From DYFT01 sp041695085 (GTDB lineage Bacteria > Bacteroidota > Ignavibacteria > UBA10030), in the NCBI GenBank assembly GCA_041695085.1, contig JBGFRO010000017.1, forward strand, positions 1-64,000: a DNA stretch of 64,000 bases, read 5' to 3'. The notes below the pieces were generated by a model, which saw only the letters and a program-made list of their open reading frames with translations, was not told where the DNA came from and did no database searches. Positions 59,118 to 64,000 of the stretch are shown here, one piece after another. The translations under genes were made by a program, and so were the position numbers. Each line of letters begins with the position of its first letter. The first letter of the stretch is position 1.

Positions 59118-59632
59118 CCTTCAGCCTCCGCCTTACGGTACCGCTTGGTTGATCGTCGTTCTCGCGGTGGTAGAGGACTTTGCGTCTTGGGCAGAATGGT
59201 TTCCGTCAACGAGAGCGCGATACCAGACATCATTACTTCGGGTCCAAGCGTTGTGAAATCGCCGGAAAGGATTTCTCGGTCCACGTGTGCATAAAGCGAA
59301 CACCCTCCCTCGCGTTCGACCGTCAAACCGGATAGCTTTCCGTTCGACTCGGCGACGAACGTAATTTCGCCCAAAAGTTTGCTGACGACGTAGCCCGTAC
59401 AAAAGTGGAGCTGCAAGTGAGCTGTGGGTGTGTAGATCGAGATGAGGTTCCCGCGTCGACGGCCGATGGGAATGTTGGGATAGATCTCCAACGCGAGTTT
59501 CCGCTGGGAGGATTTATTCTCGATTTCGAAACGATAATTGCTCCCCTTGTGCTTCGGAGCGACGCCGAGGACATGCGCGATCTTCTTGATATCCGATGCC
59601 TTAAACTGAAATTCCCTAGAAGCAGTTTTCAT
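59114..59632 (-). CDS. Conserved-looking protein of unknown function, first gene of the ybeY-smg-topA operon
   Basis: A protein of 172 residues starting MKTASREFQFKAS, with a C-terminus of Pro/Arg-rich tail RERRSTKRYRK. No signal peptide or transmembrane segment is visible. It is predicted to be a mixed alpha/beta soluble protein (SQRKLALEIYPNIPIG, ESNGKLSGLTVEREG). I do not recognise the family. Its tight coupling to ybeY suggests an RNA or ribosome role, but this is positional only. ATG at 59632 was chosen; a longer TTG-started frame runs through the upstream hairpin. Confidence 0.6.
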   Translation of the reverse strand: MKTASREFQFKASDIKKIAHVLGVAPKHKGSNYRFEIENKSSQRKLALEIYPNIPIGRRRGNLISIYTPTAHLQLHFCTGYVVSKLLGEITFVAESNGKLSGLTVEREGGCSLYAHVDREILSGDFTTLGPEVMMSGIALSLTETILPKTQSPLPPRERRSTKRYRKAEAEG

Positions 59633-59649
59633 TGAGCTTTGCAAGAATG

Positions 59650-59700
59650 AAAAACCCCGATTGCCTCTGATGGATGCCAACTGTGCCGAGCAATTCGGGG
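59650..59700 (-). terminator. Intrinsic terminator or attenuator in the leader of the ybeY operon
   Basis: On the minus strand CCCCGAATTGC (59700-59690) pairs with GCAATCGGGG (59664-59655) with one bulge around a 25-base loop, and TTTTT follows at 59654-59650. It lies between the promoter at 59807-59835 and the ATG at 59632. Confidence 0.7.
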
Positions 59701-59800
59701 CGAGAGAGTATGATGTTCGTCTTGTACGGACGGATCATTCAATGTGCACAGGCTCGCTACGCCTACACCTTCTCGTTGTTCCACATACTGGTAAAACGCT
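59650..59800 (-). ncRNA. Candidate small RNA or regulated leader (~150 nt)
   Basis: A near-consensus promoter (TTGACA-N17-TATATT) directly upstream and an intrinsic terminator at 59650-59700 bracket about 150 bases with no convincing reading frame. Internal hairpin: AGGC-GTAGCGA-GCCT near 59745-59760. It was compared by eye with 6S, SRP and tmRNA motifs; none fits. It may instead be a 5' leader that attenuates the following operon. Confidence 0.4.
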
Positions 59801-59806
59801 GCGACA

Positions 59807-59835
59807 AATATAACCACGGCACGGGTGATTGTCAA
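59807..59835 (-). promoter_or_regulatory. Strong promoter of the ybeY-smg-topA region
   Basis: TTGACA (59835-59830), 17 bases, TATATT (59812-59807) on the minus strand. It is the closest match to consensus found in the window. Confidence 0.75.
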
Positions 59836-59837
59836 GG

Positions 59838-60737
59838 TCAGATCGAGATGACGGCATTTTCCGCCGCCGCCTCACACTCAAACCGATAGCCGCGGGTCTT
59901 TACTTCCTTCTTACACTTCTTCAAAATGTCGTCCACCTTGTCATCGCTGTGGTTCTGATCGTGATGAAACAAATAGAGTCGCTGGACGTTCGCTTCCGCG
60001 GCCACACGGAGCGTGAACAGGTAGTGCGAATGTCCCCAACCGACTCGGTCGATGTACTCCTCGGGCGTGTAGGTGGCGTCGTGGATCAGAACGTCGGCGT
60101 TGTGACAGAATTCGAAGACGCGTTGATTCGGATCACCAGATTGAGCGTTGTATTTTTCTTTCACTTTCTCCTCGAAGTTCACCAGCGAATTTGACGCCGC
60201 TCGGTCGTACGGTTCGTTGTCGCTAATATACACCAGCGTCTTACCTCGATATTCGAGACGGTAACCGACGGTGAATCCCGGATGATTGACGTACATCGTT
60301 CTGACTGTCACATCGTAGACCTGAAGCATTTCTTCTTCCCGAATTGGATGGAAGTTGATCTTCGCCTTCAGCTCGTGCAACTGGACGGGAAAATAGATAC
60401 GGTTCATCTGTTCGGCAATGATCTCGCTCAGAGACTTTTCCCGCCGTTCCGTGCCGATGATCGTGAGTTCATTGCCGGAAATGAACGCCGGTTTGAAAAA
60501 GGGAAAGCCCTGAATGTGATCCCAATGCGGGTGAGTGATAAGAAGATGGGCCTTGACCGATTCGCCGTTGTTGATCAGCTCATCACCGAAGTTTCGAATC
60601 CCCGTCCCGGCATCGAGGATGATCAGCTTCTCGTCATCCAAACGGAGTTCGGAGCAGGGAGTATTGCCACCGTAACGAACGGTATGTTTGCCGGGAGTGG
60701 GGATGGAGCCGCGAACCCCCCAAAATCTGAGTTTCAT
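59838..60737 (-). CDS. Metallo-beta-lactamase-fold hydrolase
   Basis: The protein has 299 residues. Metal-binding motif THPHWDH (about 88-94), with KLRFWGVRGSIPTPG at the N-terminus and VNHPGFTVGYRLEY later. The opening resembles the class of MBL hydrolases acting on phosphodiesters or nucleotides (RNase Z/PDE-like), not on lactams. Function is unassigned. It is co-oriented with the gamma-carbonic anhydrase gene (14-base gap). Confidence 0.82.
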   Translation of the reverse strand: MKLRFWGVRGSIPTPGKHTVRYGGNTPCSELRLDDEKLIILDAGTGIRNFGDELINNGESVKAHLLITHPHWDHIQGFPFFKPAFISGNELTIIGTERREKSLSEIIAEQMNRIYFPVQLHELKAKINFHPIREEEMLQVYDVTVRTMYVNHPGFTVGYRLEYRGKTLVYISDNEPYDRAASNSLVNFEEKVKEKYNAQSGDPNQRVFEFCHNADVLIHDATYTPEEYIDRVGWGHSHYLFTLRVAAEANVQRLYLFHHDQNHSDDKVDDILKKCKKEVKTRGYRFECEAAAENAVISI

Positions 60738-60751
60738 AACTTCCCCCTGAT

Positions 60752-61258
60752 TCAGGACCGATAGGTAGTGACGTAGTCGACGTAGTTCTGCGCCGACCGC
60801 TCCAGCATGGCCTTCTCCTCGTCCGTCAGCAGGCGCTTCACCTTTGCAGGAACGCCCGCTACTAACGCCCCCTCCGGCACGACAAAGTTCTCCGTCACCA
60901 ACGCACCTGCGGCAACAATCGCATAGGGACCGACGCGCGCGTTGTCAAGAATAATCGCCCCCATCCCGATGAGACACGTGTGCTCGATGGTACAAGCATG
61001 CACCACGGCACTGTGACCAATCGTTACGTTCGATCCAATGATGAGCGGATATTTCTTGTGCGTGACGTGAAGTACAGAATTATCCTGCACATTCGTCCGG
61101 TCACCTATGCGTATGTAGTTGACATCGCCTCGAATGACAGCGTTAAACCAGACGCTGCTATCCTTTCCGATTTCCACATCCCCAATGATCTTCGCGCCGT
61201 CGGCGATGAAAACCGAGTGATCCACTTTTGGGTGGATACCACGATACGGGATGAGCAC
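60752..61258 (-). CDS. Gamma-carbonic anhydrase-like protein (YrdA/PaaY family)
   Basis: Left-handed beta-helix protein of 168 residues, with hexapeptide-like repeats (GDVEIGKDSSVWFNAVIRGD). Metal-binding His residues lie in GHSAVVHACTIEH. Family members include carbonic anhydrases and thioesterases, so the exact activity is open. It lies 3 bases after the DUF3108 stop. Confidence 0.87.
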   Translation of the reverse strand: MLIPYRGIHPKVDHSVFIADGAKIIGDVEIGKDSSVWFNAVIRGDVNYIRIGDRTNVQDNSVLHVTHKKYPLIIGSNVTIGHSAVVHACTIEHTCLIGMGAIILDNARVGPYAIVAAGALVTENFVVPEGALVAGVPAKVKRLLTDEEKAMLERSAQNYVDYVTTYRS

Positions 61259-61261
61259 AGG

Positions 61262-62137
61262 TTATTCTTTTCCTTGATAACGCGGAGGCTGCCAACCGCT
61301 GCGATTCCACTTCTGGAGTTGGATCTTGACACTACCTAAAAGCACCTTCATCCGGGCTACGATGGGAATGCGGGCTTCATCATTGCTGAACCATCCCTGA
61401 AAATATCCCGTGAGACCGAACACCCCTTCATAATCCATCCTTCCGTCGAAGTGAACCACCTCGATCGGATATTCAACGGCGTCGACTTCCTCTTCGGTAA
61501 TCTTGTTCATGAAGTTGATGTTGGTATTCACCTGCTTCTTGTCGATGAACGTCGGGACAACCACATCTTTCTTCTGCCTCACGTGTTCGCGCGCGTAGAA
61601 AAAGAGTGAGAGTCCATCCTGAATCCGATCGCTGATCGCAAATGTATCGACTCGTTCGACCACGCGGTTTCCCCCTGCCTTCTTCCGGCCATTTTCGACG
61701 AGAACTCTCATATTCTCATAATCGAACGAAAAGACGCGCGAGACTATCTCATCCTTCGTACTGTCGTCCGCTACCCAGCTGTGTGAGTACATCTCTTCAT
61801 CAATCTCGCTGACGAAGCGAATATGAAGGTCGACAAACGGAAGACTTGGGTTGGAATCGATCCAGGCCACGGCCCGATAGACCGGCCGCCCATTCTTCTT
61901 ATAACGGTCTGTAATACGGAATCTGATGGTACCAAGATTAAAGAACGAGTACGTCACCTTGTACTCGAGCTCCTCTCCCACCTGCATCATTGTGCTGCGT
62001 CGAAATTCCGCGGCTGGCCTGAGCTCTTCGCCGACAACCGAGTGATCCTCAGAGAAAACCAGCAAAACCGTGAAGACCAACGTTAGAAAGAGACCACACT
62101 TTACCAACCGGCTGGTATTCACGAAGACACACCGCAT
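61262..62137 (-). CDS. DUF3108 domain protein, exported
   Basis: The protein has 291 residues with an N-terminal hydrophobic signal (LFLTLVFTVLLVFS). The domain opens VGEELEYKVTYSFFNLGTIRFRI and ends near GVFGLTGYFQGWFSNDEARIPI, a pattern recognised from DUF3108. Function is unknown; the protein is probably periplasmic or membrane-attached. It is co-transcribed with ctpA. Confidence 0.82.
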   Translation of the reverse strand: MRCVFVNTSRLVKCGLFLTLVFTVLLVFSEDHSVVGEELRPAAEFRRSTMMQVGEELEYKVTYSFFNLGTIRFRITDRYKKNGRPVYRAVAWIDSNPSLPFVDLHIRFVSEIDEEMYSHSWVADDSTKDEIVSRVFSFDYENMRVLVENGRKKAGGNRVVERVDTFAISDRIQDGLSLFFYAREHVRQKKDVVVPTFIDKKQVNTNINFMNKITEEEVDAVEYPIEVVHFDGRMDYEGVFGLTGYFQGWFSNDEARIPIVARMKVLLGSVKIQLQKWNRSGWQPPRYQGKE

Positions 62138-62147
62138 CGCGTCGACC

Positions 62148-63770
62148 TTAATTCAGCTTTGCAATCTTCTCAGCCTCGGGAAAGAGGCCCAGCGCTTTTT
62201 GAAATTGATGATCGACGGTCAGCATAATGGGGTACCATCCATCGCTTCCCCAAAAACTTCGCGCAATCGTAGCCTTGAGTCTGACCTTGATGTAATCCAA
62301 ATCCTTTTTGAACTCCTCCTCATCGATTTTTACATCATTCTTCTGAAGCGAGTTGCGAAAGTCTCTGATGAGAGCGTCGGAGATAACGAAGGAATCACGA
62401 TACAACTTGAAATCTTTGCCGAATGTTGCCCTGATCTTGGCCCCTTCCGCGTCGAGATAGGAAATGACAAACTGTTCCAGAAGGCCCCGGCGCGAAATCG
62501 TCTGCGTCAGGTTGGTCAGAGCCGGATTCTTCACAACGTAATCCGGCGTAATGCCCCCGCCGCCGTAGACAATACGTCCGCCATAGGTCCGGAACGCTGG
62601 CCGTGATGAGTCGCCTTCTACCTTATGATCAAGATTCTCACCTTCTTGTTCCTGTCGCTGGAACGCTTCTCGCTGATATTCCTCCTTCTCCTTCCCTGCA
62701 TAATCACGTTGTATCAATCGACCGCTCGGTGTATAATACTTAGCAATCGTCAACCTGAGGGCTGACCCATCCGCAAGCGGCCATTGACGTTGGACCAATC
62801 CCTTCCCGAAACTCGTCTCACCGACCACCAGACCGCGATCCCAATCTTGGATCGCGCCCGCAACGATCTCACTGGCGCTCGCCGAATAATTACTGATGAG
62901 AATAATCAACGGCAATGATTCATATGCTTGTCCCGTCCGCGCAAAAAATGCCTCATCAAACTCGCTCCGTCGGGCTTTCGTGTAGACGATCTTGCGTGGT
63001 TGCTCCTTCGTACCTCCGTCCAGGAACATATCCGCCATCTTGAATGCCTCTTCGAGAATGCCTCCGGGGTTAGAGCGTAAATCGAGGATAAGTCGCTTCA
63101 TCCCTTCTTTCTTGAGCTTCGCAAGAGCCTGCTCCATTTCGAGATGAGTCCGTTCGCTAAATCGATTGACGTTCACATAGCCGATATCCTCTGTCACCAT
63201 CATTGCCACCTCGACGCTGTTCTGCAAGATCTCATCACGAACGATAACGAAGTCGAGCAACTCGTCCACGTGCGGACGTTTGATGGTGACTTTGACTTTT
63301 GTTCCTTTCGGCCCTTTCAGGCGGGACATCACCTCGGTGTTGGAATAACCGATGGCGGAGCTATCATTGATCTTGACGATCCGATCGTTCGAGAGAATTC
63401 CCATCCGTGCTGCGGGTCCCCCGCCGATCGTCTCCATAACAAGAATCGTGTCGTTCAAGATACGAAAGGCAATGCCGATGCCTTCGAACTTCCCGCGAAA
63501 GTCCTCTCTTACTTGCGTGAACGCAGCGGCAGGAATGTAGACCGAGTGCGGGTCGAGTTTGTCGAGGAGCCCGGTGAGGGCAGCTTCCGTCAACTTGGGG
63601 GTATCGACTTCTTCGATGTAGTATTTCTCGGTGAGACTCAGGACGTCGCGGAATTTATTGACCTGGTCGTAAAGGGGATCACCGGAAATAAGATGGTTGA
63701 TTCCAAACCCTGCGAGGAGGCTCACCGCCATTAACGCAACGACGACGCTGAGCGAAATCCGTTTCTTCAT
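62148..63770 (-). CDS. ctpA: C-terminal processing peptidase (S41 family, CtpA-like)
   Basis: Periplasmic serine protease anchored by one N-terminal helix, about 540 residues. It has a PDZ domain (GGGPAARMGILSNDRIVKIND, about 110-180) and the Ser-Lys dyad: Ser in NYSASASEIVAGA and Lys in GETSFGKG. It trims proteins involved in envelope and peptidoglycan turnover. The start is uncertain: ATG at 63770 (TAAGG upstream) is preferred, but ATG at 63797 is possible. It heads the operon, with a promoter at 63835-63862. Confidence 0.88.
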   Translation of the reverse strand: MKKRISLSVVVALMAVSLLAGFGINHLISGDPLYDQVNKFRDVLSLTEKYYIEEVDTPKLTEAALTGLLDKLDPHSVYIPAAAFTQVREDFRGKFEGIGIAFRILNDTILVMETIGGGPAARMGILSNDRIVKINDSSAIGYSNTEVMSRLKGPKGTKVKVTIKRPHVDELLDFVIVRDEILQNSVEVAMMVTEDIGYVNVNRFSERTHLEMEQALAKLKKEGMKRLILDLRSNPGGILEEAFKMADMFLDGGTKEQPRKIVYTKARRSEFDEAFFARTGQAYESLPLIILISNYSASASEIVAGAIQDWDRGLVVGETSFGKGLVQRQWPLADGSALRLTIAKYYTPSGRLIQRDYAGKEKEEYQREAFQRQEQEGENLDHKVEGDSSRPAFRTYGGRIVYGGGGITPDYVVKNPALTNLTQTISRRGLLEQFVISYLDAEGAKIRATFGKDFKLYRDSFVISDALIRDFRNSLQKNDVKIDEEEFKKDLDYIKVRLKATIARSFWGSDGWYPIMLTVDHQFQKALGLFPEAEKIAKLN

Positions 63771-63834
63771 AGCCTTACTATCATTGTTCTTATACATAAT
63801 TGAGAGCTGACAGACACGCTCTGAAAGTGCCCCT

Positions 63835-63862
63835 AAAATACCGGAAATCGGCACAAAAGCAA
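63835..63862 (-). promoter_or_regulatory. Promoter of the ctpA operon
   Basis: TTGCTT (63862-63857), 16 bases, TATTTT (63840-63835) on the minus strand. Confidence 0.5.
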
Positions 63863-63918
63863 GGATGTGGAGCACACACGGTTTGCTGTGTTAAATCCGT
63901 TATTTCGTCCACGGCGAC

Positions 63919-64000
63919 TTAGAACTCGGCGCGGAGACCGATGCGAACTCGTCGCGGATCGTAATAAGCACTCGGATCGCCAAGCTCCCCGCCAATTCGG
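63919..64000 (-). CDS. C-terminus of an outer-membrane beta-barrel protein (partial)
   Basis: The minus strand is open from the window edge to a TAA at 63921-63919. The 26 visible codons read ..ELGDPSAYYDPRRVRIGLRAEF. The DPRRVRIGLR-type end and terminal Phe are typical of TonB receptors and other barrels. The rest of the gene lies beyond base 64000. Confidence 0.6.
   Translation of the reverse strand, partial: RIGGELGDPSAYYDPRRVRIGLRAEF

Noticed and set aside
59650..59800. SRP RNA, 6S RNA or tmRNA
   Set aside because: The conserved SRP apical motif and the tmRNA tRNA-like ends are absent, and a 6S-like long stem was not found by eye.
59629..59835. 68-codon open frame inside the leader
   Set aside because: It starts at the promoter itself and runs through the terminator hairpin; no ribosome site.
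1..64000. CRISPR array or prophage
   Set aside because: No direct-repeat array and no phage structural genes were seen.

Overview
The window looks like a chromosome segment of a Gram-negative bacterium of the Bacteroidota/Chlorobiota/Ignavibacteriota (FCB) group. Pointers are a PorV/PorQ-like and a PorD-like (DUF4835) protein, a DUF2795 protein, a CarboxypepD_reg-type TonB receptor, a YbeY with the Bacteroidota-like active-site variant, the gene order xerC-hpf-hprK, BamA, and menaquinone made by the futalosine route. Exact placement is inference. Base composition looks even, and the only mobile DNA seen is a group II intron fragment at the left edge.

Layout. 1-472: 5' part of a group II intron (minus strand), cut by the window edge, then about 700 bases of non-coding DNA with hairpins and a promoter. 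1192-4586: pyruvate dehydrogenase E1 alpha, E1 beta and E2, closed by a terminator. 4673-7582: a complete ECF-type uptake transporter (S, T, A, A'). 7605-11790: LysM lytic transglycosylase and an acyl-CoA carboxylase subunit. 11935-20548: one minus-strand operon led by an ECF sigma/anti-sigma pair, followed by a Spy/CpxP-like protein, a MacA-like adaptor, a MacB/FtsX-like permease with no adjacent ATPase, and an RND adaptor and pump. 20719-25259: mnmA, a class A beta-lactamase-like hydrolase and an S9 peptidase. 25454-29354: a HhH-beta-barrel protein and a PorV-like protein, divergent from a PorD-like gene across overlapping promoters. 29356-36736: HEAT-cyclophilin fusion, serine dehydratase, TatD, TonB receptor and lipoprotein.

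36949-46733 is the most interesting part: a two-armed, convergent futalosine menaquinone locus. The plus arm carries menG, mqnD and an amidohydrolase. The minus arm carries mqnP, mqnM, mqnL, a fused mqnE-mqnA, a TIR-like (PF10137-like) protein and mqnC. No canonical MqnB nucleosidase or aminofutalosine deaminase lies in the window. The two unassigned proteins sit where those steps would be expected, and the TIR-like gene lies exactly between the enzymes that make and use the nucleoside intermediate.

46885-63770: housekeeping and envelope operons (metG, holB, bamA; DUF2795; M23 peptidase; hprK, hpf, xerC, topA, smg, ybeY; MBL hydrolase, gamma-carbonic anhydrase-like protein, DUF3108 protein, CtpA). 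A promoter followed by an intrinsic terminator at 59650-59835 suggests a small RNA or attenuated leader. The window ends in the C-terminus of an outer-membrane barrel protein.

A shared promoter form, TTGNNN-N16/17-TATNTT (-10 also TACCTT or TATCTA), was found by eye upstream of most operons. It was used to correct several start codons.
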